NCBI RefSeq assembly: GCF_000703005.1
Contig: NZ_JNLH01000001.1
Span: forward strand, 1,729,001-1,793,000
DNA: 64,000 nucleotides
From: Pseudobutyrivibrio ruminis HUN009
GTDB lineage: Bacteria > Bacillota > Clostridia > Lachnospirales > Lachnospiraceae
Direction: 5' to 3'
Both the position numbers and the translations under genes were made by a program. Below the pieces are notes generated by a model, which worked only from the letters and a program-made list of their open reading frames with translations, did not search any database and had not been told where the DNA came from. This document shows positions 1-9,393 of the stretch, one piece after another; position 1 is the first letter of the stretch; each line of letters opens with the position of its first letter.

Positions 1-930
1 CAGATGGGAGCAATGACAGTTGCTACATCCATGGCAGGACGTGGTACAGATATTAAGCTTGGACCAGGTGTAAAGGAGCTGGGAGGTCTGGCAGTTATTG
101 GCGTAGGCCGTATGCTAAACATCCGCGATGAGCGTCAGGCGAGAGGCCGTTCCGGAAGACAGGGTGATCCTGGATACAGTAGATTCATCGTATCTTTGGA
201 GGACGATATTGTTGAAAAAGGTACAGATTTAGAAAAGATTCAGAAATATATCGACGGAACAAAACGTATAAGCGATAGAAAAATCAAGCGAATTGTTAAT
301 AACGCTCAAAAGATAAATGAGGAGCTTGGCAGTACAAACAGAAAGACTTCAAAGGATTACGACGTAGTTCTTCAGTTGGAGCGTAAGCTGATGTACGACA
401 CCAGAGATATGCTGCTTGACGGTGGTACTGTTGAAAAAGACCGTCTACTTCGTATTGCGGAGGATAATGTGGACTTGTTTTTGAAGGAGAATAAGGATTT
501 GGATGTGTCCACACTGAATCGCTATCTTCTGGACAATATTTCTTATAGAATGGAAAAAGATACGGGATATTTGAATCTCAAAAATCGAAACAGAGTTAAG
601 GCATATATTATGGCCAGGGTGGAACAGTCGCTTGAAGAAAAGAAAGCATCCATCGACTCTGAAAGCGCAATGAATGACTTTGTGAGAGTCTCAGCTTTAT
701 CGGCAATTGATGAGGCTTGGATTGAGCAGGTTGACTATTTGCAGCAGCTACAGGCGGCAGTATCAGGACGAAGCAGTGCTCAGCGAAATCTTATGTTTGA
801 GTATCATGCAGAGGCTTTGGAATCATTCAGAAAAATGGAAAAATCCATTAAGAGAAATATCATCAGAAATGTATTGCTTTCGGAAGTAAGCATGGATAAA
901 AAGAACAGATTACACATCATACTTCCATAA
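1..930 (+). CDS. secA2: Accessory Sec translocase ATPase SecA2, C-terminal part (start outside window)
   Basis: The reading frame is open from the first base, so only the last 309 residues are present. The second nucleotide-binding fold is visible near the start (TVATSMAGRGTDIKLG, then a GRSGRQGDPG motif VI), followed by the helical scaffold region ending in LSAIDEAWIEQVDYLQQL. The chain stops shortly after this without the cysteine-rich zinc tail of many housekeeping SecA proteins. SecA2 drives export of glycosylated serine-rich adhesins through the accessory Sec channel in streptococci and staphylococci. The assignment to SecA2 rather than SecA1 rests on the next two genes, which encode the matching glycosyltransferases 24 bp downstream. 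Confidence 0.9.
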   Translation, partial: QMGAMTVATSMAGRGTDIKLGPGVKELGGLAVIGVGRMLNIRDERQARGRSGRQGDPGYSRFIVSLEDDIVEKGTDLEKIQKYIDGTKRISDRKIKRIVNNAQKINEELGSTNRKTSKDYDVVLQLERKLMYDTRDMLLDGGTVEKDRLLRIAEDNVDLFLKENKDLDVSTLNRYLLDNISYRMEKDTGYLNLKNRNRVKAYIMARVEQSLEEKKASIDSESAMNDFVRVSALSAIDEAWIEQVDYLQQLQAAVSGRSSAQRNLMFEYHAEALESFRKMEKSIKRNIIRNVLLSEVSMDKKNRLHIILP

Positions 931-954
931 AAGTTTGGCAGAAAAGGGGCATAT

Positions 955-2451
955 ATGATTTACAACTTTAATCTAGGAATAGGATGGGCCAGCTCAGGGG
1001 TGGAGTATGCTCAAAGCTATAGAGCAAAGGTGCTTCGCAATATTGGGGCTGAGGCAAAGTTCATATTTTCAGATATGTTTTCAAAGGATAATCTTATCGA
1101 CATGACTAGAAATATTGGATTTGAAGACGATGAAATTATTTGGCTTTACACATTCTTTACGGATTTTAAACCAGGCCCTGTCACCTACACTTTGGAGGAT
1201 TTAAAGGCAACACTTGGAGATAAATCTTTTTCCTATGAGCGTGAGGGCAAAATAGGAAAGCTGATATTTGAAGGGGATAATAATTTCTATAGAGTCTACT
1301 TCGTAAATACGGAGGAGGATTTCGTTCATCGTGTGGAAATGGTTTCCAGGGGATGTTTGGTGCGCAAGGACTATTTCATGTCTAAGCGTGTGTTCTCGGA
1401 ATACTATGCCCCACTTGATGGCAAGGCACATCTGTATCACAGAAGATTCTTCAATCAGGATGGTAGCCTTGCATACGAGGAAATCAATGATGATGACAAT
1501 GTCATGTACAAATTCCCAGATAAATTAATATGTTCAAAGGAAGAACTTGTTGGCTATATGACAAGCAAGCTTGGGCTTACCAGCGATGATATCGTAATAA
1601 TCGATAGAACCACCGGCCAGGGCCAGGCAATCCTTGAAAATGTGGGAGATGCAAAGGTTGGAATTGTCATTCATGCAGACCATTTTAGCGAAGGTGCTAC
1701 AGATGATGATTATATCTTGTGGAACAATTACTACGAGTATTCCTTCTCTATGCATGATGAAATAGATTTTTATATCACTGCTACGGAGGATCAGAGAAAG
1801 CTGTTGTTGCAGCAGTTTGACAAGTATTTAGGTGCAAAGCCGAATATTGTGACTATCCCGGTGGGGGCGCTGCAGGAGCTTAAATATCCGGCAGGTGAGA
1901 GAAAGCCGCATTCTCTTATTACGGCGTCACGTCTTGCCACTGAAAAGCACGTGGATTGGATGATAGATGCGGTGGTGGCAGCTCATGATAAAGTGCCAGA
2001 TATCTCTTTAGATATCTATGGCAAGGGCGCTGCAGAAAAGGATTTGAAAGAGAAGATAAGGTCACTTGGGGCCGATTCGTATATACGATTGATGGGTCAG
2101 CACGATTTGACGGATGTGTATATAAATTACGAGGCATATTTATCGGCATCTACCAGTGAGGGATTTGGGCTTACGCTGATGGAGGCAATTGGTTCAGGCT
2201 TGCCGATTATCGGCTTTGATGTGCGTTATGGAAATCAGAATTTTATCGACCAGGGAAAGAATGGCTACAGGCTACCTTATGCCACAGGAATGGAAAAGGG
2301 AAGACGTCAGAAAGCGATGGTTGATGCAATCTGTAAATTGTTTACAGAGGATGATTTAGAAAAAATGCATAAGCATTCTTATTCAAAGGCAAAAAAATAT
2401 CTTGCAAGTGAAGTGGAGGCAAAATGGAAAAAACTAATAGAAACGACATAG
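955..2451 (+). CDS. gtfA: Accessory Sec system glycosyltransferase GtfA (Gtf1)
   Basis: A 498-residue cytoplasmic GT-B glycosyltransferase. In known systems GtfA transfers the first GlcNAc to Ser/Thr residues of serine-rich repeat adhesins, acting in a complex with GtfB. The start MIYNFNLGIGWASSGVEYAQ is typical of this family, and the C-terminal GT4-like half shows a donor-binding segment near SASTSEGFGLTLMEAIGSGLPIIGF. An AAAAGGGG ribosome binding site precedes the ATG. It overlaps gtfB by 28 bp, which suggests coupled translation of the two subunits. The adhesin substrate is not in this window and is probably encoded upstream of secA2. Confidence 0.92.
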   Translation: MIYNFNLGIGWASSGVEYAQSYRAKVLRNIGAEAKFIFSDMFSKDNLIDMTRNIGFEDDEIIWLYTFFTDFKPGPVTYTLEDLKATLGDKSFSYEREGKIGKLIFEGDNNFYRVYFVNTEEDFVHRVEMVSRGCLVRKDYFMSKRVFSEYYAPLDGKAHLYHRRFFNQDGSLAYEEINDDDNVMYKFPDKLICSKEELVGYMTSKLGLTSDDIVIIDRTTGQGQAILENVGDAKVGIVIHADHFSEGATDDDYILWNNYYEYSFSMHDEIDFYITATEDQRKLLLQQFDKYLGAKPNIVTIPVGALQELKYPAGERKPHSLITASRLATEKHVDWMIDAVVAAHDKVPDISLDIYGKGAAEKDLKEKIRSLGADSYIRLMGQHDLTDVYINYEAYLSASTSEGFGLTLMEAIGSGLPIIGFDVRYGNQNFIDQGKNGYRLPYATGMEKGRRQKAMVDAICKLFTEDDLEKMHKHSYSKAKKYLASEVEAKWKKLIETT

Positions 2452-3776
2452 TTTTGTTGTTCGACTATTTTAATATGGGTAGCCAGGATTTGCTTTTCTC
2501 ATTTCAGAATGCAGATTATGAAGTAAAGGCTGTCACAATCAATGATGATGGCTTTTTGCCTGATGGCGTTGAAAATGTGTTTGAGCATTTCCTGGGAGAT
2601 TTTAAGAAGGTGGAAGGCTGTCCTAAAAAGCCTCTTTATTTTAATCAGATTCAGGTGCCAAAGTATTGGCAAATCAGTGGCAATAATTCTAGCGGAAGCA
2701 TTCATGACAAGGCAAAGGAGCGCGGTAGAATTTTTTATGCTGAGCCAAAGAATAAAAGATTTGTAAAGGTGGTGGATTGGCTTGATGAGGAAGGAAAAGT
2801 CAGAGCCAGCGACCACTACAATAAATATGGCATGCTTTACGCCAGAACTATCTTTAACAAAAAGGCTCAAAAGGTAAGCAAGTCTTATTTCAATGGCCAT
2901 GGACAGGAAATCATTGTTGAAAACTTTGTTACAGGAGACATCATTTTAAATATTGATGATCAGTCTCTGTTTTTCAAGAATCGTACAGAATTTGTGGTTT
3001 ATTATCTAAAGTCTTTGGGTCTTGAAAAGCATAGATTATTTTTTAACTCTTTGTCGGTTCCATTTTTTGTTTCAAATTCTTTACCACCACTTTCAGACGG
3101 CAGGGAGGATATATTGTTTTGGCAGGAAGCTACACATGAGGCAATCCCTGGCAATATGCTTTTGATATTTGATGGAAAAGCAAAAAGATGCAAGAGAGTA
3201 ATAGTGCAGAATCATCCATCCTATGAGCGCCTTAGAATGCTTAATGCACCTGAGGATAAAATGGATGAGTTGGGATATATTTATTCATTCAAAAAGAAAA
3301 ACCTAGGTCGACCATCTGCTCTTATTTGTACAAATACAGAAAATGTCGAAAAGTTGAAGGAATTGGTGGAGGCTTTACCAGAGTTGAAGTTCCATGTTAC
3401 CGCGCTTACAGAAATGTCAGCAAAGCTTTTGGCACATGAGAAATATGACAATGTAATCATGTATCCAAATGTAAAAATGTCTACTTTGGATAGACTTTTC
3501 TGGGAGTGTGATTTCTTCCTCGATATCAATCGTGAGGGGGAAATTGTTGACGCAACTAGAAAGGCATTTCTTCATAATCAGCTTATTCTGACATTTAACG
3601 AAACTGCACATGGATTGACGTATACAGCCCGTGAAAATCGTTTTGAGGCGAAACAGTACCTCAAAATGACAGAAAGGATAAAAAGTCTATTAAAAGACGA
3701 GAATCAGCTTAAAACTGCGGTTTACAGTCAGCAAAGATACGCTTTGAATGCATCTGTAGATGATTATACATTTTAG
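2424..3776 (+). CDS. gtfB: Accessory Sec system glycosylation chaperone GtfB (Gtf2)
   Basis: A 450-residue partner of GtfA. In characterised systems GtfB has a glycosyltransferase fold but acts as the substrate-binding co-activator of GtfA. The N-terminus (IVLLFDYFNMGSQDLLFSFQ) and the C-terminal segment around LDINREGEIVDATRKAFLHN match the family as I know it. The ATG lies inside the end of gtfA and follows a GTGGAGG ribosome binding site. It is the last gene of the locus, with only a 21-nt TCAAACAA/TTGTTTGA hairpin (about 3794-3814) behind it. Confidence 0.88.
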   Translation: MEKTNRNDIVLLFDYFNMGSQDLLFSFQNADYEVKAVTINDDGFLPDGVENVFEHFLGDFKKVEGCPKKPLYFNQIQVPKYWQISGNNSSGSIHDKAKERGRIFYAEPKNKRFVKVVDWLDEEGKVRASDHYNKYGMLYARTIFNKKAQKVSKSYFNGHGQEIIVENFVTGDIILNIDDQSLFFKNRTEFVVYYLKSLGLEKHRLFFNSLSVPFFVSNSLPPLSDGREDILFWQEATHEAIPGNMLLIFDGKAKRCKRVIVQNHPSYERLRMLNAPEDKMDELGYIYSFKKKNLGRPSALICTNTENVEKLKELVEALPELKFHVTALTEMSAKLLAHEKYDNVIMYPNVKMSTLDRLFWECDFFLDINREGEIVDATRKAFLHNQLILTFNETAHGLTYTARENRFEAKQYLKMTERIKSLLKDENQLKTAVYSQQRYALNASVDDYTF

Positions 3777-3975
3777 CTAATTGAGTCAAAGTTTCAAACA
3801 ACTTACTTGTTTGATAAAAATGCACAAAAATCACTCCTGAATTTCTACTAACTGTACAACGAATTTGTTTGTATTGGTGTCTAAATTGTGTTTTAATAAT
3901 AACGGACTGTTTGAAAACCCCGTTTTTTACAGACAGACAAATCAAAAGTTATATATATGTTAGGAGGATTTTGAA

Positions 3976-6612
3976 ATGGCTAACAAATGGGTCTACATGT
4001 TTAGCGAAGGCGACATGACAATGCGCAATCTTTTAGGAGGAAAAGGTGCAAACCTTGCTGAAATGACAAGCATTGGTCTTCCAGTACCACAGGGCTTCAC
4101 AATCACAACAGAAGCTTGTACACAGTACTATGAGGATGGTCGCAAGATTAATGATGAAATCATGGCTCAGGCTATGGAAGGTGTTAAGAAAATGGAGGAG
4201 ATCAACGGCAAGAAGTTCGGAGATCTTAAGAATCCACTTTTAGTTTCAGTTCGTTCAGGTGCTCGTGCATCTATGCCAGGTATGATGGATACAATCCTTA
4301 ACCTTGGTCTTAATGATGAAGTAGTTGCAGCTATGATCGCTGGTAACCCAGATCCAGCTTTCGAGCGTTTCGTATATGATTCATACAGACGTTTTATTCA
4401 GATGTTCTCAGATGTAGTTATGGAAGTAGGTAAGAAATACTTCGAGCAGCTCATCGATGAGATGAAGGAGAAGAAGGGCGTTAAGTATGACGTAGACCTT
4501 ACTGCAGCAGATCTTAAGGAACTTGCTGAGCAGTTCAAGGCAGAGTACAAGAAGCAGCTCGGTTCTGATTTCCCATCAGATCCAGTAGAGCAGTTAAAGC
4601 TTGCTATCGAGGCAGTATTCCGTTCATGGGATAACCCACGTGCAAACGTTTACAGAAGAGATAACGATATCCCTTATTCATGGGGTACAGCAGTTAACGT
4701 AATGCCTATGGTATTCGGTAACTTAAATAATGAATCAGGTACTGGTGTTGCATTCACTCGTGACCCAGCTACTGGTGAGAATAAGCTTATGGGTGAGTTC
4801 CTTATCAACGCACAGGGCGAGGACGTAGTTGCAGGTGTTCGTACACCAATGCCAATCGCTCAGATGGAGAAGGAGTTCCCAGAGGCATACGCAGAGTTCA
4901 TCAAGGTATGTGAGACTCTTGAGAATCACTACCATGATATGCAGGATATGGAGTTCACAGTAGAGAACAAGAAGCTTTACATGCTCCAGTGCCGTAACGG
5001 TAAGAGAACAGCTCCAGCTGCTCTTAAGATTGCTTGCGACCTTGTTGATGAGGGACACAAGACTCCAGAAGAGGCTGTAGCAATGATCGACCCACGTAAC
5101 CTTGATACACTTCTTCACCCACAGTTCGAGGCTGCTGCTCTTAAGGCTGCAACACCTCTTGGAAAGGGTCTTGGTGCATCTCCAGGTGCTGCATGTGGTA
5201 AGGTTGTATTTACAGCTGACGATGCAGAGGCTTGGGCTGCTAGAGGAGAGAAGGTAGTTCTTGTACGTCTTGAGACATCTCCAGAAGATATCACAGGTAT
5301 GAAGGCTGCTCAGGGTATCCTTACAGTTCGTGGTGGTATGACATCACACGCTGCCGTTGTTGCTCGTGGTATGGGTACATGCTGTGTATCTGGTTGCGGC
5401 GACATCGCTATGGATGAGGAGAACAAGAAGTTCACTCTTGCAGGCACAACATTTACAGAGGGTTCTGAAATCTCTATCGATGGTACAACAGGTAACATCT
5501 ACGCTGGTATCATCCCAACAGTTGATGCTACAATCGCTGGTGAGTTCGGTCGTGTAATGGCTTGGGCTGATCAGTTCAGAACACTTAAGGTTCGTACAAA
5601 TGCAGATACTCCAGCTGATGCTAAGAAGGCTAGAGAGCTTGGTGCAGAAGGTATCGGTCTTTGCCGTACAGAGCACATGTTCTTCGAGCCAGAGCGTATC
5701 GCTGCATTCCGCGAGATGATCTGCTCTGATACAGAGGAAGAGAGAGAAGTTGCTCTTGATAAGATTCTTCCTTACCAGCAGGGAGACTTCAAGGCTCTTT
5801 ACGAAGCACTTGAGGGATGCCCAGTTACAATCAGATTCCTTGATCCACCTCTTCACGAATTCGTTCCTACAGAGGATGCTGATATCGAGAAGCTTGCAAA
5901 GGCTAAGAACAAGTCAGTAGAGGAAATCAGAAACATCTGCGAGTCACTCCACGAGTTCAACCCAATGATGGGTCACAGAGGATGCCGTCTTGCAGTTACA
6001 TATCCTTCAATTGCTAAGATGCAGACAAAGGCTGTTATCCGTGCAGCAATCGAAGTACAGAAGGCTCATCCAGATTGGAATGTTAAGCCTGAAATCATGA
6101 TCCCACTTGTATGTGAGGTTAAGGAGCTTAAGTATGTTAAGGACATTGTTGTAGAGACAGCTGATGCTGAAATCGCAGCTGCAGGCGTTAAGCTTGAGTA
6201 CGAAGTTGGTACAATGATCGAAATCCCACGTGCTGCTCTTACAGCTGATGAGATTGCTAAGGAAGCTGACTTCTTCTGCTTCGGTACAAACGACCTTACA
6301 CAGATGACATTTGGTTTCTCTCGTGATGATGCTGGTAAGTTCTTAAATGCTTACTATGACACAAAGATCTTCGAGAACGATCCATTTGCTAAGCTTGACC
6401 AGACAGGTGTTGGTAAGCTTATGGAGACAGCTATCAAGCTTGGTAAGCCAGTAAATCCTAAGCTTCACGTAGGTATCTGCGGTGAGCACGGTGGAGATCC
6501 ATCTTCAGTAGAGTTCTGCCACAAGATTGGTCTTGACTATGTATCATGCTCTCCATTCAGAGTACCAATCGCTAGACTTGCAGCAGCACAGGCAGCTATC
6601 GCTAACAAGTAA
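3976..6612 (+). CDS. ppdK: Pyruvate, phosphate dikinase
   Basis: An 878-residue enzyme of full family length that interconverts pyruvate + ATP + Pi and PEP + AMP + PPi in the cytoplasm. In many anaerobic Firmicutes it takes part in PPi-linked glycolysis. Visible parts are the N-terminal ATP-grasp domain (MRNLLGGKGANLAEM near the start), the swivelling phosphohistidine domain (GGMTSHAAVVARGMG, about residues 452-466) and the C-terminal PEP/pyruvate TIM barrel (FGTNDLTQMTFG and VGICGEHGGDP). The start follows a strong TTAGGAGG site. Codon use is strongly biased (GGT, CGT, ATC, AAG, CTT), as expected of a highly expressed gene, and differs from the neighbouring genes. It stands alone and ends at a strong terminator. 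Confidence 0.97.
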   Translation: MANKWVYMFSEGDMTMRNLLGGKGANLAEMTSIGLPVPQGFTITTEACTQYYEDGRKINDEIMAQAMEGVKKMEEINGKKFGDLKNPLLVSVRSGARASMPGMMDTILNLGLNDEVVAAMIAGNPDPAFERFVYDSYRRFIQMFSDVVMEVGKKYFEQLIDEMKEKKGVKYDVDLTAADLKELAEQFKAEYKKQLGSDFPSDPVEQLKLAIEAVFRSWDNPRANVYRRDNDIPYSWGTAVNVMPMVFGNLNNESGTGVAFTRDPATGENKLMGEFLINAQGEDVVAGVRTPMPIAQMEKEFPEAYAEFIKVCETLENHYHDMQDMEFTVENKKLYMLQCRNGKRTAPAALKIACDLVDEGHKTPEEAVAMIDPRNLDTLLHPQFEAAALKAATPLGKGLGASPGAACGKVVFTADDAEAWAARGEKVVLVRLETSPEDITGMKAAQGILTVRGGMTSHAAVVARGMGTCCVSGCGDIAMDEENKKFTLAGTTFTEGSEISIDGTTGNIYAGIIPTVDATIAGEFGRVMAWADQFRTLKVRTNADTPADAKKARELGAEGIGLCRTEHMFFEPERIAAFREMICSDTEEEREVALDKILPYQQGDFKALYEALEGCPVTIRFLDPPLHEFVPTEDADIEKLAKAKNKSVEEIRNICESLHEFNPMMGHRGCRLAVTYPSIAKMQTKAVIRAAIEVQKAHPDWNVKPEIMIPLVCEVKELKYVKDIVVETADAEIAAAGVKLEYEVGTMIEIPRAALTADEIAKEADFFCFGTNDLTQMTFGFSRDDAGKFLNAYYDTKIFENDPFAKLDQTGVGKLMETAIKLGKPVNPKLHVGICGEHGGDPSSVEFCHKIGLDYVSCSPFRVPIARLAAAQAAIANK

Positions 6613-6656
6613 TTGGCGGCTTTGTTGTTTGGCTAGTAAAATATAGTTGAGTTATT

Positions 6657-6696
6657 GGGCCCAGCCCCTCGGTTTTGCCGAGGGCTGGGCCTTTTT
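6657..6696 (+). terminator. Rho-independent terminator of ppdK
   Basis: A GC-rich stem of about 14 bp (GGCCCAGCCCCTCGG pairing with CCGAGGGCTGGGCC, one bulged base) closes a short TTTTG loop and is followed by TTTTT. It lies 45 bp after the ppdK stop. Confidence 0.93.
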
Positions 6697-6769
6697 GGTT
6701 ATTGTGGTCTGTTTGTTGGAGGGGACTTTTGGGGATAATTCCGGTCAAATTCTAGTTAGACTCTATAAA

Positions 6770-7052
6770 ATGCATCCCAAATGTTGGACTTGTTGTTTTG
6801 GGATGCATGCATCTAAGTCGTAATTTTGTATGATGCATCCCAGAGGAGAATTATGTGTTGTTGGGATGCATATGATTAGAGGTGATTTTAGTGATTTTCA
6901 TCCCATAGGTGTTTTTTGATTTTTGGGGATGCATATGTATAGAGACGATTGTTTAAGTTAATGCATCCCATAGGCAAGTTTTTGAGATTTGGGATGAAAA
7001 AGTATTTGGCAGTATGCATCCTGAATACGCATTATGGATATACGGGATGCAT
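6770..7052. repeat. Intergenic hairpin array 1 (five ATGCATCCCA/TGGGATGCAT units)
   Basis: Five consecutive inverted-repeat units of about 63 bp. Left arms ATGCATCCCA begin near 6770, 6833, 6897, 6961 and 7014; right arms TGGGATGCAT end near 6808, 6871, 6934, 6997 and 7052. Arms are 8-12 bp, separated by 15-25 nt loops and about 25 nt linkers. Units 3 and 4 are nested: the left arm of unit 3 has TTTTCATCCCA and the right arm of unit 4 has TGGGATGAAAA, which match each other better than their direct partners. Loops contain purine-rich then T-rich stretches such as GGACTTGTTGTTTT and AAGTTTTTGAGATTT. No reading frame is plausible here. Confidence 0.85.
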
Positions 7053-7426
7053 TACTGCTAAAAAACTGCTTCTAGCACTGCTTGAGAAGATGTTGTGTGG
7101 CGGTTCTTGAACGCCAGATTGAAGACGTACAGTTATTATTTAATAAATACATTTTTTAACTGTATGGAAATGCCTATTTGTAATGTTTTTGATAGTATTA
7201 TGACGATATAACAGATTGTTACTACTCATGATTAATATTCTGTATAGCAATTATGCGGAGATAATACACACTAGGAGAGATCTTTTGAGACGGATACAGT
7301 TTTTTTCTGAAAGAATACAAATATAACTGTATATCAGGAATATCGATTTGGTATTTCGTGAAGACTAAGGATTCTGTATAATTAAAGGCAGTGATATTGA
7401 CAAATCGCGATTTATGGGGGAGTACT
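7053..7426. other. Non-coding stretch with two TACAGTT/AACTGTA inverted repeats
   Basis: No gene is seen between array 1 and the next CDS. Two further inverted repeats of similar size occur: TACAGTTA (7128-7135) with TAACTGTA (7157-7164), and ATACAGTT (7294-7301) with AACTGTAT (7325-7332). They share a stem word different from array 1, so they may be a worn array of the same kind. The promoter of the following gene is presumably near 7370-7390 but was not clear. Confidence 0.45.
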
Positions 7427-8338
7427 ATGATTCTTGTTATTGAAAGCGTAGTCTTATGTGGATTGTTTACTTTGATGGTTTATATCATGTCTAGAAATCC
7501 GATTAAGACATTGTACAACTATCCGCCGAAGATTCAGGAACGTGTAATGTCCTTAGATGAATATAAGGACCAGGTTCCTACCCGAAAGAATAAGGTGGTA
7601 GCAAAGGTAGGAGCGTCACTATTATTTGTGGTGATTCTTGCTTTGATCCTAAGATTTATCAATGGATATACAACGTTCTTGCAGGCATTTGAATATGGTT
7701 TTTTGCTTTGGACTATCGTAAATGCGTATGATGCAATCGTGCTGGATATCATCTGGTTCTGTCATGATCCACAGTTTGTGCTCAAAGGCACTGAGGACAT
7801 GGTGGACGAGTATCACGACTATTGGTTTCATATCAAAGGTTTTTTCATAGGCGAAGGGCTGGCGATAGTGGTGTGTGCTCTGGCAGGGTTAGTTGTATCG
7901 CTCATGTCGTATAGCAGCATTAAACAGCCTCCAAATGCGCCTGACACTGTAGAAATGCAGGAGGCTATTATTGAAGAAGATTCAGAGGAAGAGGTAGGGA
8001 TGATATTACAAATTGATGGAAAAGAAATACCGGTTACTTGGGAAGATAATGCATCTGTGGATGCTTTATGCGAACTTGCGGCAGATGGCCTGGAAATCCA
8101 AATGTCTATGTATGGTGGATTTGAGCAGGTGGGCTCCATCGGCCAGAGCATTGCCAGAGATGATAAGCAGACCACCACAAGTGCAGGTGACATTGTGCTC
8201 TATTCAGGCAATCAGATTGTTGTATTCTATGGCTCTAATTCATGGGCATACACCAGGCTTGGTAAAATCAATCTGTCTGAAGATGAGCTGACAGAGTTAT
8301 TAAGTAATGCTGATGTGACATTGAAATTAGCTCAATAG
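7427..8338 (+). CDS. Membrane protein with C-terminal cyclophilin-like domain
   Basis: A 303-residue protein. The N-terminal part holds about four membrane helices (one at residues 1-20, one near 50-72, one near 77-95 and one near 137-157). An acidic linker follows (EAIIEEDSEEE), then a roughly 110-residue soluble domain (MILQIDGKEIPVTWEDNASV ... DIVLYSGNQIVVFYGSNSWAYTRLG). This resembles the bacterial cyclophilin-like fold family, usually found as a stand-alone protein or lipoprotein. The ATG at 7427 is chosen over an upstream GTG at 7391 because GGGGGAG lies at proper spacing before it. Function is unknown. Confidence 0.7.
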   Translation: MILVIESVVLCGLFTLMVYIMSRNPIKTLYNYPPKIQERVMSLDEYKDQVPTRKNKVVAKVGASLLFVVILALILRFINGYTTFLQAFEYGFLLWTIVNAYDAIVLDIIWFCHDPQFVLKGTEDMVDEYHDYWFHIKGFFIGEGLAIVVCALAGLVVSLMSYSSIKQPPNAPDTVEMQEAIIEEDSEEEVGMILQIDGKEIPVTWEDNASVDALCELAADGLEIQMSMYGGFEQVGSIGQSIARDDKQTTTSAGDIVLYSGNQIVVFYGSNSWAYTRLGKINLSEDELTELLSNADVTLKLAQ

Positions 8339-8391
8339 GAAGAAATAGCTTGAGTTGTTCAAATGATGAATTATATATGAAGAGAGAAAAA

Positions 8392-9393
8392 ATGAAAAAA
8401 ATAGCTAGAATTACTGGGAAGATTTTATTACTACTATTTATAGTGTTGGTTTTTCTTATTGGTGGAATTTTTATCTATAACAAGATTATGCTTGCATCTG
8501 AAGAGGCGCTAATAGAGAAACCTATTGGGCAATATGTCGAGGTGGATGGTCACAAGATGAATATATACACCGAAGGCGAAGGAAAACATACACTTCTTTT
8601 CCTTTCAGGTTCTGGAACAGCTGCGCCGGTTCTTGATTTTAAAAGTTTGTATTCTCTTTTGAGTAGTGATTATAAAATAGTTGTTATTGAAAAATTTGGA
8701 TATGGGTTTAGTGATGTGGTTGATAGTGAGAGATCATTTGAAACTATTCTTAGACAAGATAGGGAAGCACTCACCAAGGCAGGAATAGAAGGCCCGTATA
8801 TTCTTTGTCCACATTCTATGTCAGGAATTGAAGCAATAATGTGGGCTCAAAATTACCCAGATGAAGTGGAAGCTATTGTTGGTCTTGATATGGCACTTCC
8901 GAGAGCCTACGATAATTGGGACTGGGACAGCACAATTAAAAAGGAAAGGCTTGCAGTTTTTGCTCGTGAACTAGGGATAGTTAGGTTATTTTATTCTGAT
9001 AGTCAGCTTCCAGAAAAACTTACAGACAAAGAAAAGAAGATTTATAGGGCGCTTGCTGCAAGTAAAGCAGTAAATACTTGTATCATAAATGAGGGTTTGG
9101 CAATTTCGGATGCAGTAACAGAAATTGATAGAAATCCTAAGCCTGATATACCAATGCTCATGTTTGTATCAGATGGACATGAAACAGGTGTTGAAAATTG
9201 GATAGATATTCAAAGTGATTATATTTCAGATCTTACAAATGCAGAAGTTATAGAACTGGATTGTGGTCATTATGTACATAATTATAGGCAAGACATAATA
9301 GCTGAGAAACTTGTAGAATTTATTGAATCGCAGCTTGTATTGGAGAACATAGATGGAACTGAAGAGAATAGATTGCAAACTAACAGTCTGTAA
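8392..9393 (+). CDS. Membrane-anchored alpha/beta hydrolase
   Basis: A 333-residue protein with an N-terminal hydrophobic anchor (about residues 8-30) and an alpha/beta hydrolase domain on the outer face. The oxyanion region is FLSGSGTAAP. The nucleophile elbow is PHSMSG, with Ser in the usual place although the flanking glycines are replaced. A late Asp lies in MLMFVSDGHE, and a probable catalytic His in LDCGHYVHN. Substrate is unknown. The ATG at 8392, followed by a basic stretch and the hydrophobic helix, is preferred to an upstream TTG. Its 3' end overlaps the next gene by 41 bp in another frame. Confidence 0.75.
   Translation: MKKIARITGKILLLLFIVLVFLIGGIFIYNKIMLASEEALIEKPIGQYVEVDGHKMNIYTEGEGKHTLLFLSGSGTAAPVLDFKSLYSLLSSDYKIVVIEKFGYGFSDVVDSERSFETILRQDREALTKAGIEGPYILCPHSMSGIEAIMWAQNYPDEVEAIVGLDMALPRAYDNWDWDSTIKKERLAVFARELGIVRLFYSDSQLPEKLTDKEKKIYRALAASKAVNTCIINEGLAISDAVTEIDRNPKPDIPMLMFVSDGHETGVENWIDIQSDYISDLTNAEVIELDCGHYVHNYRQDIIAEKLVEFIESQLVLENIDGTEENRLQTNSL

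Noticed and set aside
4735..5856. Long minus-strand frames inside ppdK
   Set aside because: They are a by-product of the strong codon bias of ppdK; their translations are Cys/Leu/Ser-rich and not protein-like.
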